Shown here piece by piece: positions 11,437-22,781 of a stretch of DNA of 43,922 nt (its first letter is position 1; each line of letters starts with the position of its first letter). The stretch comes from Zygnema cylindricum. Lineage: Eukaryota > Streptophyta > Zygnematophyceae > Zygnematales > Zygnemataceae. Made by a program: the position numbers and the translations under genes. The DNA is taken from contig JBBHKE010002708.1 of the NCBI GenBank assembly GCA_037447655.1, forward strand, positions 199,544 through 243,465, in the 5' to 3' direction. Under the pieces are notes generated by a model. It did no database searches. It was not told where the DNA came from and was given only the letters and a program-made list of their open reading frames with translations.

Positions 11437-11783
11437 TGAATCACGCTTGTGGTCCATCGTGAATAGCGCTTGTGGTCTCGATGAATCGCGTCATTCAATC
11501 GACGATGGTGCCGTCAAACCGTACTGTATATTTCTAGAATACCTGGCTCATATCCCATTCGTTCGATCCTATGAGCGTGACGCGTGTGGTTGACTATTAG
11601 CGCCACTCCGTAAAACCTGCATACGATCATTGCCGACGCGTGTCCTTGTAAAAGTACAATATACTTTATTTTACTTTTGCTAAAGTAGCACTAATTAAGG
11701 TAAGTATTACAACACACAACTTAGAAAATATTCTAAGTTATTTATACCCTATCTACTGAGATAAAGATTTATAAATTACAACA
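11437..11783 (-). mobile_element. Partial duplicate of the family A LTR
   Basis: Repeats the 5' third of the family A LTR, ending (on this strand) ATTACAACA at 11783, followed by the expected CTCCCCTAAA polypurine complement of the internal region. Its other edge joins the inverted integrase fragment at ATATCGTGAATC. Confidence 0.85.
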
Positions 11784-12928
11784 CTCCCCTAAATCCTTAA
11801 ACTCAGTAACTCACTAAGTCAAATAACATCTTTGCAAAATTGTAACTTAGGAGCTGGAAGGGCTTTGTTAACATGTGAGCCACCATCTTCTTGATCGAGA
11901 AATAACTCAATTTAACGACTTTTGCAAGTGAAGTCTAACATCCATGTGTTTGCTCTTAAAGTGATGGCTGGGGTCAGAGGCAATTTAAATAGTAGCCTAG
12001 TTGTCTCACAAAATAGCATGAGGACCAGTTTGCATATACCCAAGTTCCTGGAACACAGACTTGTCCCATAGAAGCTCCTTGAGGGTGGAAGCTGCTGCCA
12101 TATATTCTGACTCCATTGTCGATTGATATGTAACCTTTTGTAATTTGCTACTCCAGCAGCAAGTTCCATCTTCAATTTTCAAAACAAAGTAGGTCGTAGA
12201 TTTTCGGCTTGGAATGTCTCTATAGTTAACATCGCCCCACGTCAATATTTTCACCTCTCCTCCTCCGAGTACAAGCTTAAGATTCGAGTACCTGCAAGAT
12301 ATCTCAGCACCCTTTTTGTTGCTTCCCAATTTGCCTTTTTAGGATTCTGCAAACTTCTACTCAAGACCCCCACAGTTGCTACAATATCAGGTTTTGTACA
12401 GTTCATAAATTATTTAAGACTTCCAACTACCTGTCTATATGGCTTTGAAGCCATAGACTCCTCCTCCCCTGACTCTAGACTCTCACACACAATTATGCCT
12501 TAATCTGAATCTCTTCCTTCCAATTTTTGCGTGAATTCCATAGGAGTTATAGATCCCTTTACATCTTTCATTTCAAATCTTTCCAGCATGTTACCTATAG
12601 CTTTTTTATGTTTCAACATAATTAACTTCTTGTTTCTGTCTCATTCTACTTGTATTCCTAAGATATACTTGGCTCACCGAGGTCCTTCATCTCGAACTTA
12701 GACCTTAAAGGCTCTTGAATGCGGTTTATTTCATCCATTGACTTACTTATTAATAATAAGTCATCCACATATATAGCAATGTATAGTATCCCATCCTCCC
12801 CTTGTAAGACATATACAGAATGATCTGAGCTAATTCTCTTAAATCCCAGCCCAGTAAAAAACTCATCTAACTTCAAATTTCACTGACGCTGGGCTTATTT
12901 TAGCCCATTCAAAGATGTCATCAATTTA
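11784..12928 (-). pseudogene. Copia A-1 pol: RNase H and C-terminal RT
   Basis: Read on the minus strand this is the 3' part of pol. The RT active-site motif YVDDLLLISKS lies near 12740-12770, preceded by the degraded SLNGLK-AQRQ region (SLYGLKQAPRQW in intact relatives). RNase H at 12329-12006 has RKSTTYFVLK, WSSKLQKVTYQST and EYMAAA motifs. The polypurine tract AGGGGAG lies at 11784-11790, beside the LTR fragment. Stops and frameshifts break it, for example where RNase H passes into 11912-12000. RT is cut at 12928 by family C and resumes at 18587. Confidence 0.87.
12924..12928. repeat. Probable target duplication of element C (ATTTA)
   Basis: ATTTA precedes the LTR here; ATTTT follows the far LTR at 18587-18591. 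Four of five bases match. ATTTA also precedes the second LTR at 17564-17568. Confidence 0.5.
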
Positions 12929-13934
12929 TGCAAATCTCCGTCCTCCATTGGACTACACAATTCAGGAAGCCTCTTGATATTTTTTAGCTAACCCAATTCA
13001 ATCCACAACCACTCTTGCTCAAGATGGCAAACTGATAACTTGAGTGCACCCTTGTACAGCGAAGACTCCTCTGAGTCCGTAGCAAAATTTTTTACTGAAA
13101 ACGGCCAACCAGCCGATAAGTTATGAAGTGGGAAAATAAACCAATTTATACAAACTCTCAAAGAGAGAGGTGACTGTCTACCAAATTTCCTAAGTCCTAA
13201 ATCCCTTTCACAACCCCTATCTACTAAAGTACGAACCGATCACACAACTTTAAAGTATACAAAGGTATTACGACCGATGTACTTTTTGTACTGCTTGTGT
13301 ACGACAAGGCCACTGAGTGGACGTGTGTCACTATTCCACTCGTCCGTATGCTCCTTGGAATTCCTGCGACCAAATGTTATCCCTCCATGTGGCGCCAGGT
13401 CATGCCACGTCTATAAACGCCAAAAGTGACCATTTCGCGATCTCGGCAGTGATAGACACTATCAGATTAAACCTGACATTAAATGTCGGCCGTCGAAACA
13501 AATGTCCGATTAATTTGTTTCGTGCGAAAAGACGTCCGCACTCAAACTTTGACTAGTTCTATGTTCCTTTGATCATATTTCAGTTAATCGATTTCAGGAA
13601 CATGTATATGTTTAAATATATATCACACCCAATGTTATCTAACATACTTCTACGACAGACTAAATAGAGCTAACGGCTACGTTGTACTCTACCGGTCGGA
13701 GGTTTGAGTCTTGTCGGACTCAACCTTTTGTTGAAAGTGACATAAGTCACTCTTTAGTCCTGCCTGCTCAACTAAGGCAACCATGGCTCAACCACCCTCT
13801 CTATCCTTCAGTGACTACAACAAGTATGGTGGTTAAAGAGAGGAGGTGGAGGCAGGTTGTTCGCCCTTTCTTTTCCTATTTATACTGATATATTTAGACC
13901 TAGAAAATACCTTATAAATGTAATAATTTAAACA
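12929..13934 (-). mobile_element. 3' LTR of element C
   Basis: 1006-bp TG...CA repeat matching 17569-18586. On the right lies a minus-strand polypurine tract (complement of CTCCTTTTATTTTC, 13935-13948), as expected at a 3' LTR. Confidence 0.88.
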
Positions 13935-15400
13935 CTCCTTTTATTTTCTAGTCTAACTCTAACTTCAGTTTTAGTCCACACTTTACGCTGCAATATTTTA
14001 TCTAGGGAAAAGGCACCGGTTTTGTCATCATATCAGCCACCATTTCCTCATCAGATCTATATACAAGATTCACAATCGTATTCTCAACTTTTTCTCTCAC
14101 AAAACTCAATCTTATGTCTATATTCTTAGCTTTAAAATGATGTTTTGGATTAGCTGAAATTGCAATGACAGCTTCATTATCACAAAACACTTCATGCACT
14201 CCCTCCTTCATATAACCCAATTCTTGCAACAAGGATTTGACCCACACCAACTCTTTCACAGCAAAATAAGAGGCCATGTCCTCAGCCTCCATAGTAGACT
14301 CAGCAACCACCTATTGTTGCTTACTGCTCCAACAACAAGCACCTTCCCCCACATATAACACATACCCAGAACTTTATCTTCTCATAGGGGCATCCATATA
14401 ACTGGCATCACTCCAAGTAGTGATATCAGTGTGCTCCCCTCTCAAATGCAATCATAACTCTCTGGTTCCCATGAGATATCTCATAACTCTCTTGGCTGCC
14501 TCCCTGTCTCTCTTCGTAGGATCATTACGACTCATACTGGGTACTCCAACTGCTTCCGTTATTTTTGATATGGTACAGTTCATAAAATAGATCAAACTTC
14601 GTACGACCTCTCTATATAGGATAGACTTCATAAACTCTCTCTCCTTTAGAGTCATTTGATCATATAAGATCATCACTTCTCCTTCTACACTCCGATCACT
14701 TAATTTTTTCAAGTCCATGGGAGTGGTACAACAGTTAGCCTTTTCCATCTGGAATTTCTCAAGCATATTACTTATTGCTTATTTCTGAGTAAGTTTGATA
14801 ATCCTTTTTCCCCTATCTCTCTTTATTTGGATCCCCAAAATGTATCTTGCCTCACCTAAATCCTTCATATCAAATGTGCTTCTAAGATCTTTCGTTAGCC
14901 TTTTAATCTTTTTGAAAGACTTACTGAATATAAGCACAAGCACAAGTAGATCATCCACATAGTTTGCAATAAAAATGACACCATTGTCATCCTCAAACAT
15001 GTATTTAGAATGGTCAGAACTGATCCGGATATATCCGTGACCGGTGAGAAACTCATGATGTTTCTTATTCCACTGTCGGGGAGCCTGCTTTAGACTATTT
15101 AAGGACTTTATGAGCCTGCAGACTTTGCTCTCTTCTCCTTCCTCCACGAACCCCTCAGGTTGCCTCATGAAAATTTCATCATCTAACTCACCATTAAGAA
15201 AAACAGTCTTAATGTCTCTCTGGTGTATTTCCATGTTTTCCGCTGCTGCCAGACTGAGGAGAATCCTTACTGATGGGAACCGAACAATTGGAGCAAAAGT
15301 CTCCTTATCGTTAATCCATTCCTTTTGGGTAAATTCCTTTGCTACCAATCGAGCCTTATATCTCTCAATGGTATTATCTAGGTTTCAGTTATAGTTTTAA
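13935..15400 (-). pseudogene. Copia C pol: reverse transcriptase and RNase H
   Basis: Minus-strand RT from about 15400 to 14440 shows VAKEFTQKE, TFAPIVRFPSVRILL, HQRDIKTVFLNGELDDEIF, QPEGFVEEG, SLNSLKQAPRQWN and the catalytic ANYVDDLLV (near 14960), then the MLEKFQM connection region. RNase H at 14310-14002 has STMEAEDMA, a CDNEAV motif and the C-terminal VADMMTKP. The domain order is that of copia. A TAA near 14777 and breaks near 14320-14450 inactivate it. It is better preserved than the A-1 RT, consistent with a younger insertion. Confidence 0.9.
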
Positions 15401-16040
15401 CACCCATTTACAGCCAATTGGTTTTTCTGTCCGGATGAAAGTCCGCAAGTTCCCAAGTATTTGATTCAATGATAGAGGCCATCTCATCATTTATGGCTCT
15501 AATCCATCAGCCTTTCTCAAGGCTGTTCACTGCCTTCGAGTATGACTGAGGCTCATATGGGTGAGATAGCTTAGTTACCTTATGAGCGGCCTGTTATTCA
15601 TAAATCTTTTTGCTGCTTCTTCTCCCCCTCTCAAACTTCGAAGCTAGGATAGAGGGAAGTCTTGGATTTCTCCTTATTGTCTCATCGGCTCCCCTATCCA
15701 TGGAAGTCGGTTCTAGTTCCTCTTCTTCTGTCTCCTCGAAGTTTTTAGGAATGTGTGAGGTTTCTAGTGGATCTGCTGTGTCTTGGATCTTTCCTTAATC
15801 TGCAATTCCTGTTTCACTCATGTACTATTCAGGAAAGACGGAGTCCTCCACACCTTCAGACTCAAATATGATTATTATCTTCTTGGTATATTTAAAGGGG
15901 TCAAAAGACTTCCCTTCATCCATGACAACTAGATGTTTGACCAGAATGATATCTCTCTTTGCTAAGTCATAGACTCTATATCCGTTGATATCCTCATCAT
16001 ATCCTACAAAGTATCCAGGTTTTCCCTTACCATCTAGTTT
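15401..16040 (-). pseudogene. Copia C integrase-RT linker region
   Basis: This is the variable part of pol between integrase and RT. The minus strand keeps short stretches typical of the linker (acidic, Ser- and Pro-rich) and the FxGYDEDINGYRVYDLAK-like end of integrase near 15960-16015. Several stops are present. The plus-strand frame at 15610-15798 is a shadow. Confidence 0.65.
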
Positions 16041-17240
16041 CTAGATTTTCCTATCCGTGTCAAGAGTGTAAACTTGGCTATCGAATACTTTAAGATGAGA
16101 GATATCTAGTTTCCTTCCCACCCATCTCTCATAAGGTGTCATTCCCTTTACAGCTGAGGTAAAGTCTTTATTCTTAATGTAGTTGCCAAAGTTCATGGCG
16201 TTTGCCCAAAATCTCTTTCCTATTTTCTTGTCGGCCAACATAGTGCATGCACTCTCCTAGTGTTCGGTTCAACCTCTCAGCTACCCCATTTTGTTCTGGG
16301 TTATATGGTACGGTTTTTCTGGTGCTGAACTCCCTCATCTCTCAAGTATTTCTCAAACTGGTTAGAGTATATCCCCCCCCCATTATCACTCCTTATTCTC
16401 TTCATGGGGGTTCCATGCAACTTCTCATTCCAGGCTTTATATTATTTGAAGTAAGTTGATGCTTCAGACTTTGTTTTCAGAAAGTAGACTCTAGAGTATC
16501 TAGACAAGTCATCGGTTATTGTCAACATAAACCTCTTTCTTCCAACCGCAGGTACTTTTACAGGTCCACAGATATCTGTGTGGACCAAATTTAGTACTTT
16601 CTCACCTCTATATGTGGCGGCTTTGGGAAAGGGAAGTCTGTGAGCCTTACTTTGAGCACAACCACTACAATCATCCATCATTTCATTATCTCCAAATTGA
16701 ATGCCTTCTACTACCCCAAGCTTTTTCATTTCCCTCAACCTATCAAAATGCACATGCCCCAATCGTTTATGCCAAATCATCAAGTTAGGAACACCAACAT
16801 AGTAAGCATTTTTCTTTTCATTACTCAGGTTAAGCCTAAACATTCCTTTGCTACCCTTATCTGCCGTGAAGTAAACTTCATCTCCATACTTAGTTGTAAA
16901 GACCCCCTTTCTACGGAAGGTATCAAACTCTTTGTTATCTAACACAGACGTAGAGACAAGATTTTTACTCAGCTGTGGAATATAAAGTACATATGAGAAT
17001 GTGAGTATAGAAGTCTTACCCTCCACTAAAACTTTCAGATCCACTCACCCTACTAGTTTTGTAGTAACCACTCTCCCATCCCCATACTCTATCTCTACGG
17101 TAGGGATCTTTCTTAGCTTTGTGAAGAGTTGCTTATCACAACACATGCATGCATGCACCTGAATCGATGATCCATCTTTCCTGTAGAGCTTCCCAAATTG
17201 CTCCTAGGGTACACTTCTATCTCCGAGGGATCTCTTTCTC
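16041..17240 (-). pseudogene. Copia C pol: protease and integrase
   Basis: Reading leftward from 17240: an aspartic-protease motif WIIDSGACMHV near 17180-17145, with a GCAT microsatellite expansion just after the active site and a following stop; protease C-terminal LYIPQLSKNLVS; the zinc-binding pre-integrase region IWHKRLGHVHFDRL...CSGCAQSK; integrase first Asp in VHTDICGPV, TDDLSRYSRVYF; then, after a frame change near 16440, the Glu-bearing PEQNGVAERLNRT motif near 16280, and ANAMNF...YERWVGRKLD. Long open runs (200 and 66 residues) survive between breaks. Copia integrase function would be insertion of the cDNA. Confidence 0.9.
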
Positions 17241-17411
17241 CTCCATACTCTCGTCAAGATGAATCTCCCCATCCACCACAGAGGACTCGTCCTCGGTTTC
17301 TCTTATCACTTTTATGACCACAAGTGCCTTTTTCTTCCCTCCGGAAGAACCCCCTCAACGGTTCTGTTGGAGCCTCAGCTGCGACAGCTTGATATAATCC
17401 GCGATAAAGTG
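17241..17411 (-). pseudogene. Copia C: residual Gag-protease boundary
   Basis: Minus-strand Lys-rich then acidic stretch (GGKKKALVVIK...DESSVVDGEI) upstream of the protease, as found at the end of copia Gag. The rest of gag and the PBS are absent; the sequence changes abruptly at 17411 to duplicated A-1 RT sequence. Confidence 0.5.
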
Positions 17412-17568
17412 TCTCGCAATGTAGAGTATCACATCCTCTCTTTGTAAAACATATATAGAATGATCTGAGCTAATTCTCTTTAATCCCAGCCTAGTAAAAA
17501 ACTCATCTAACTTCAAATTCCACTAAAGTAGGGCTTGTTTTAGCCCATACTAAGATTTCATCAATTTA
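17412..17568 (-). repeat. Duplicate of A-1 RT flank (157 bp)
   Basis: Matches 12772-12928, the A-1 RT segment that borders the other family C LTR, including the same ATTTA just outside the LTR. It contains the antisense of the HSVYVLQ-type RT segment. It is therefore insertion-site sequence present twice. Confidence 0.85.
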
Positions 17569-18586
17569 TGCAATTGTGTGTCCTCCATTAGACTACAGAA
17601 TTCACGAAGCCTATAAATAGATTTTAGCTAACCCACTTCAAGCCACAACCATTGCTCCCCAAGAAGGCAAACTGAAAATGTGAGTGCACCCCTACACATC
17701 TTGGACTCTCCGAATCCGTATCAAAAAGAATCAATGAAAACGGCCAACCAACCGATAAGTTATAAGGTGGCAAAAAAAACAAATTTATACAAACTCTCAA
17801 AGAGAGAGGTGACTGTCTACCAAATTTCCTAAGTCCTAAACCCCTCTCACAACCCGTATCTATTGAAGTACCAACCAGTCACACAACTGTAAAGTATAGA
17901 AAGGTACTACGACCGATATACTTTATGTACGGCCTGTGTATGACAAGGCCACTTAGTGGACGTGTGTCACCATTCAACTCGTCTGTTTGCTCCTCGGAAT
18001 TCCTGCGACCAAATGTTATCCCTCCACGTGGCGCCAAGTCATTCCACGTGTATTAACGCCAAAAGTGGCCATTTCGCGATCTCTGCAGTGATAGATGCTG
18101 TCATAGATGCTGTCAGATTAAATCCGATATTAAATGTCGGCCGTCAAAACAAATGTCCGATTAATTTGTTTCGTGCGAAATGGCGTCTGTGTTGAAACTT
18201 TGACTAGTTCTATGTTCCTTTGTTCATATTTCAGCTAATCGGTTTCAGGATCATCTATATGTTTAAATATATAGCACACCCAATGTAATCTAACTGATTT
18301 ATATAACAGACTTAATAGAGCTAACGGCTACGTTGTACTTTACCGATCGCAGGTTCGAGTACTGCCGAACTCAACCTTTTGTTAAGAGTGACACAAGTCA
18401 ATTTTTAGTCTTGCCTGCTGAACTAAGGCAGCCATGGCTCAACCACCCTCTCTATCCTTCAGTGACTACAACAATTGTTGTGGTTAATGAGAGGAGGTGG
18501 AGGCAGGTTGTTCGCCCTATTCTTTTCCAATTTATACTAATATATTTAGACATAGAAAATACCTTATAAATCTAATAATTTCAACA
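17569..18586 (-). mobile_element. Second LTR of family C
   Basis: 1018-bp TG...CA repeat homologous to 12929-13934. Both flanks are A-1 RT sequence, with the look of a solo LTR at the insertion site. It contains a small tandem duplication (ATAGATGCTGTC, near 18093-18115) and a tRNA-like patch with a canonical B-box core GGTTCGAGT near 18351. Confidence 0.88.
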
Positions 18587-19713
18587 ATTTTCACACTAAT
18601 TCTTCCTTTCTCTTTTCAACATACATTTCAAGTTGTTTCATATAAATAGTTTCTTGTAACTCTCCATAGAAAAAGGTCGTTTTAACATCCATTTGATGTA
18701 TTTCCATATTTTCTTTAGCCGCTAGACTTTGCAAAATTCTGATAGTGGGAAATCTGACAACTGCAGAGAAGGTTTCCTCAAAGTCAATACCTTCTTTTTA
18801 ATTATACCCCTAGGCCACTAGTCTGGCTTTATACCTTTCGATGGTGTTGTCCGGGTTCAGCTTCACCTTGCATACCCATTTGCTGCCGATGGCTTTTGTG
18901 CTCGGAGGAAGATCCTTCAACTCCTATGTCTGTGCCTCCATAATACTCTTCATTTCATCGTTTGCCGCCTAGATCCACTGATTTCTCTCAGGTGATGAGA
19001 AGGCCTCCTAGATTTGTAGAGGCTTCTCTGTAGCTACAGAAAAAGCAAAGTGAGAGTTTGCTTGCAGACGGCTACTAGATCGCTTTCCCCCCGGAAATTA
19101 TGAGGCTGAGATCGTCGGCAACACCTGATTTTTCTATTTAGTTTGAACCGTAACTTGAGCTGGTATAGAGTATCTACTAGTTTGTTCTGCGTGAGGTGTA
19201 GCTTGTGGTGAAGAATCTTGTGTAGGCACCAGAGGCACTAAAGGAAAAGGTGTCCCATTTGCTTGTGGAAAGTAGACTCGTTGCGTATGATGAAAAATCA
19301 CATATTTCTGCTTTTCCTTGGCCAATTGATCTGGCACTTGATAAAGGTCAACCGAATCCTGTTCATCTTTAATATGGATATACCTAGAGATAATCACTTT
19401 CTATTTCTCGAATACAAAAACTCTATATCCTTTCGCATTATCATCATACCCCATGAAAATCCGAAGTAGGCCTTTAGCCTCCATTTTACATCTATCCTAT
19501 TAAGTATCTAAAATAAAACACTTGCTGCCAAAGATTTTAAAGTGACTTACATCAGTTTTTTCTCCTATCCAAAGCTTATAATGTGTAGTGCTAACATATC
19601 TAAAAGCAATTCTATTTTTAATATAAACAATAGAGTTAAGTGTTTGAGCCCAGAATTTTAAATCTAGCCCTTTATATGCAAGCATGGACCGAGCACTCTC
19701 TGTCACCGTCCTA
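18587..19713 (-). pseudogene. Copia A-1 pol: N-terminal RT and C-terminal integrase
   Basis: Leftward from 19713: integrase C-terminal part (TESARSMLAYKGLD, YKLWIGEKTDVSHFKIFGSK, to 19500), the HIKDEQD-containing linker (19397-19134), then RT N-terminal motifs KAIGSKWVCKVKL, IERYKARLVA, TFSAVVRFPTIRIL, NMEIHQMDVKTTF and YGEL. It ends at the family C insertion after ELV. Stops after RYKARLVA and elsewhere mark it as dead. Upstream, integrase continues past the family B solo LTR at 20878. Confidence 0.87.
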
Positions 19714-19718
19714 TTTAA
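19714..19718. repeat. Target-site duplication TTTAA, left copy
   Basis: TTTAA here and at 20873-20877. The site lies in the integrase codons for RLNRT, so the flanks can be read as one interrupted motif. Confidence 0.85.
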
Positions 19719-20872
19719 TAAAACTCAGTGTGCTCCATTGCCCACAGAAATCGCAGATCCAAAAGAAGCTTATCTAGGTAGTACCAACTCCAAGGTTATA
19801 TAAACCCAAATGACTGACCCCTTGTCAATCACAAACCCATTATAGCTTCACCCCTGTGAAATACAACTTTTTGTGTGCTTATTTCCACCACAGAATACAA
19901 AGTTAGAATATGAGTTTTGGACACATTCACCCACTTTGACTTTCCCTTAGAAATGCAGCCACCCTGGCAAGCAAAAACTCTGACCGACTACACCCCTTTG
20001 TAGCCTGGACTCCCTTGAGTCTGGAGAAAAAAGAATCACTGAAAATGGTCAAGTAAATTGATAGTTATGGCTAGCCAAAGTTTGGCATTTATAGAAGGTG
20101 CTCCCAGGGAGAGGCAGCTACCTACCCAAAATTTTCTAAGTCCTATTCCCCCTCTAAAACTCTATCTACTGAAGTACGGCACCAATCAAATTACTGTGTC
20201 GTACAAAAAAGTATAGGTGCCGGTATACTTTCTATACGGCCATTGTAGAACATGGCCAAAAAGTCGACACAATCTCGAGAGTTCCAGTAATCCAATGTTA
20301 TCACGCCACGTAACATCTGACCAAGCAAAGACCGTAAAACGTCAAAAGTACCTCTTCCGTGATCGCGGTGCCTATCGCGGCCGTCTGATCAAAACCGGCT
20401 ATAATCTTAGCCGTTGAAATTCGACGCGCGGTATTTGTTTCGCTATCGAAACAAATGCACGGTATCTGTTCCGTCCCCATACCGTTCTCCGTACTAAATC
20501 AAACTGTTATCTATGCACTAAGTATCTATTCTCCGTTAAATGAATTAATCTATGTGTAACAATTTATATATTTATCAAACCTTATATATCGTAATACTAG
20601 TCCTAGACTTATAGGTTAAGGCTACCGGCTAATTAGACGAACAACAGGTACACGGATAATATCCCGAGTCTGTCAAATATTTTAGGTAACTCTATCGAGA
20701 TTTGCCTTCCTGTCCTCTTTGGATAGCCTAGGCAGCCATGGATCTAACTCCTCCTCAAGTTTTCAGTGACTGCGACAAGTGTGGGGACTTGAGTGAAGAG
20801 TTAGAGGCAAGCTGTCATTGTTATGGCTTTTATTTTACAATCTCTATACCTATAAAATACTTAATTTCAACA
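19719..20872 (-). mobile_element. Solo LTR, copia family B, inside A-1 integrase
   Basis: This 1154-bp repeat is bounded by perfect TTTAA duplications and aligns with the LTRs at 6724-8006 and 39734-41724. Its left tip has drifted from TG to TA. On the minus strand a TATA box (TATAAAT, complement of 20087-20093) lies where family B promoters occur. A tRNA-like patch lies at about 20605-20675. Confidence 0.9.
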
Positions 20873-20877
20873 TTTAA

Positions 20878-22036
20878 TATCTCAAAAACACCATTTTTTG
20901 CTGGTGTTTATGGAATTGTAAGATTGTGGCTGATAACTTTCTAAAGGAGTAATTCTTCGAATTCCTTTGATGTGTATTCTTCCCTGTTGTTCAATCTCAC
21001 ACCAATATTTGAACTCCATGAAGCTTTTCCGCCCACGCTTTGAGTGTTTAAATTGAGTAAACACTTCACTCTTATGTGGCATGAAGTAAACTTTGGTGTA
21101 CCTCGAATAATCATCAGTAAATATGACCATATAGTGGACGCCTCTTCCCAAAGCCACTTGTGAAGGACTGAGAACATTAAAATGTATTAGCTGCTTAACT
21201 TTTTCCGATCTGTGGTCAGTTTCCAGTGGAAATGGCAATCTCTAGATCTTGCCTACTGAACACCCATCACATGATTTTATAGGATGAGAGGTGAGAGAAA
21301 CTGAATCAACTTTTCCTGAATTCACCATTTTCCTTAGACTATCATAATTTATGTGTCCTAATCTCTTATGCCACAACTCATTATCAGATTCGACACTGGA
21401 GTAGAGAACATCATTTTCCTTATATTCAGCCATGTCCATCCTGTACATTTTGATAGCATCTCTAGTTCCTGTTACTGCTACTTTCCTTTCTTGCTAACAA
21501 CCTGTCTACCTCCTTTGAGAATGACTTCAAAGCCTTTCCTTTCCACTAATGATGTACATAAAAGATTCTTTTTAAAGTTTGGAACATTTATAACATTGTG
21601 AAAAGTTCTCTTTACCGACTTTCCCCCCACATATACCATTAAAGATACATCACCCTGAGTTGAGGTTTGAACACTCATCCCACAAGCATAGTATATACTT
21701 TTTGGAGGCGTTTGCTGGTGAGTTGTAAAAGCCGCCTTGTTCCAGCAGATGTGGGCCGATGCTCCCGTATCCATGATCCATCTTGCATCTTTGGGACCCT
21801 CCATTGCTGCCACCATAGCAAATAACTCCGCTTCCTGTTGCGATGCACCCTCCATTGCTGCCACCATAGCAAATATCTCCGCTTCCTGTTGCTCATTGAT
21901 GCCCAGAGACTTATTTGCATCAGTTGAAAAAGCTAAAAAGAGAGCATTTCCTCGAGTAAGATTTCTAGAAAAGCCTTTGTGATATTGGCTTTGGTGCCAA
22001 CCTGGCCTGTATAAACCTGTCTCATTAGACATTTTG
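20878..22036 (-). pseudogene. Copia A-1 pol: protease and N-terminal integrase
   Basis: Leftward from 22036: a Gag/linker tail, then the aspartic-protease motif WIMDTGASAHIC near 21765 with TTHQQTPP and YVGGKSVKRTFHNV downstream; pre-integrase zinc motif ELWHKRLGHINYDSL...CDGCSVGK (21385-21245); integrase TDDYSRYTKVYFMPHKSEV near 21110-21070. The first catalytic Asp position reads Asn (LIHFNVLSP) and the region around the second Asp is degraded (VRLNNREEY), so two acidic residues are lost. A 21-codon segment rich in EAELFAMVAAMEG is tandemly duplicated before the protease (21790-21890). Confidence 0.88.
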
Positions 22037-22777
22037 AGCTTAGGAGAGTACCTCTATCCATGACCCTCCGTAGAACAATAGAAACAAGTAGTAGATGATT
22101 ATCTATTTGGCCTCTGATTAAACTGATTAAACAGATTCTGATTCTGGTTAAAGTGATTGATATTCTGATTAAACTGAGCTCTTTTGTCAAAGTCTATTGT
22201 AAAAGCTTCAACCTTTATTTCTATTTCAAGGATTTTAGTATTAGACTCTTCCTCCAATATAAGATTATATGCTAATTGAAACGACCAATTAGCTTTATCA
22301 TAACTCTTTAACTGAGCAGACACACCTTTCATGTTACTAGAAAGTCTTCTAATAAGCAAAGCTGCCTGTTGAAACTCAAGAAATGACCCCCCGGCAGAAG
22401 AGTGTGCATCAATAAGTGCACGAAAGTTTTCACAATACTCGACCATAGTTCCCCCCGAGTATTTGTACCCCCAATTTTTTTCCAGCCACCAAGAGCTCAT
22501 CTTGGACATTCGCTTTCTCAAAAGCAAATTTCAGTGATGTCCAAATCTCCTTCGCCTTCTTGATTTTCAAGCGAGACATGACCATATTTTCTGAAATACA
22601 AAGAATTAGATTGTTCCTTGCCATTTAATTCTTTTTCGCCCAACTCAGATCTGTTTCATCAAGGGAGCCATCCAAGACCCCCAATAAGTCAGCAGTTTCA
22701 AACGAAGATTCAACCATCCACGCCCAATACGCATACTTTTGGCCATTGAAGATAAGAATTCTTGACGAAAGGCCCAT
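22037..22777 (-). pseudogene. Copia A-1 gag (nucleocapsid precursor)
   Basis: Gag packages element RNA in virus-like particles. The frame opens with MGLSSRILIFNGQ at the ATG inside the PBS (22777-22775), a copia Gag start (F-G-Y-W pattern). It has a TAA before MARNN (near 22625) and a frame change near 22530. Typical AKEIWTSLKFAF and VEYCENFRALID segments follow. The zinc knuckle near 22070-22035 reads CFYCSTEGHG with a stop and with Ser in place of the last Cys. An Asn/Gln-rich run (FNQNQNLFNQFNQ) precedes it. Confidence 0.82.
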
Positions 22778-22781
22778 AACC
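22770..22781 (-). promoter_or_regulatory. Primer-binding site, initiator tRNA-Met anticodon arm
   Basis: Minus strand GGTTATGGGCC directly abuts the 5' LTR (22782), with no spacer. It is complementary to the anticodon stem-loop of initiator tRNA-Met (GGCCCATAACC), the half-tRNA priming mode known from Drosophila copia, rather than to the tRNA 3' end (TGGTATCAGAGC type). Confidence 0.8.

Larger units (their letters stand above)
12929..18586 (-). mobile_element. Ty1/copia element C inserted in A-1 RT
   Basis: Minus-strand copia element with LTRs of about 1.0 kb at 12929-13934 and 17569-18586 and a decayed pol between. It breaks A-1's RT between the conserved LVCK and KLxKSLYGLK positions. Gag, PBS and the 5' junction are missing: the internal region stops at 17411 and is joined to a repeat of flanking A-1 RT sequence (17412-17568) before the second LTR. 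The LTR is distantly related to family B; both begin (this strand) with a CTCCATTG-containing end. Confidence 0.85.

Noticed and set aside
12772-12780. A TG at 12776 and 17416 as the true family C LTR start
   Set aside because: The A-1 RT frame runs without a break through 12776, and the family B LTR aligns with the start at 12929 (CTCCATTG end). The LTR edge is therefore 12929/17569 and the extra sequence is flank.
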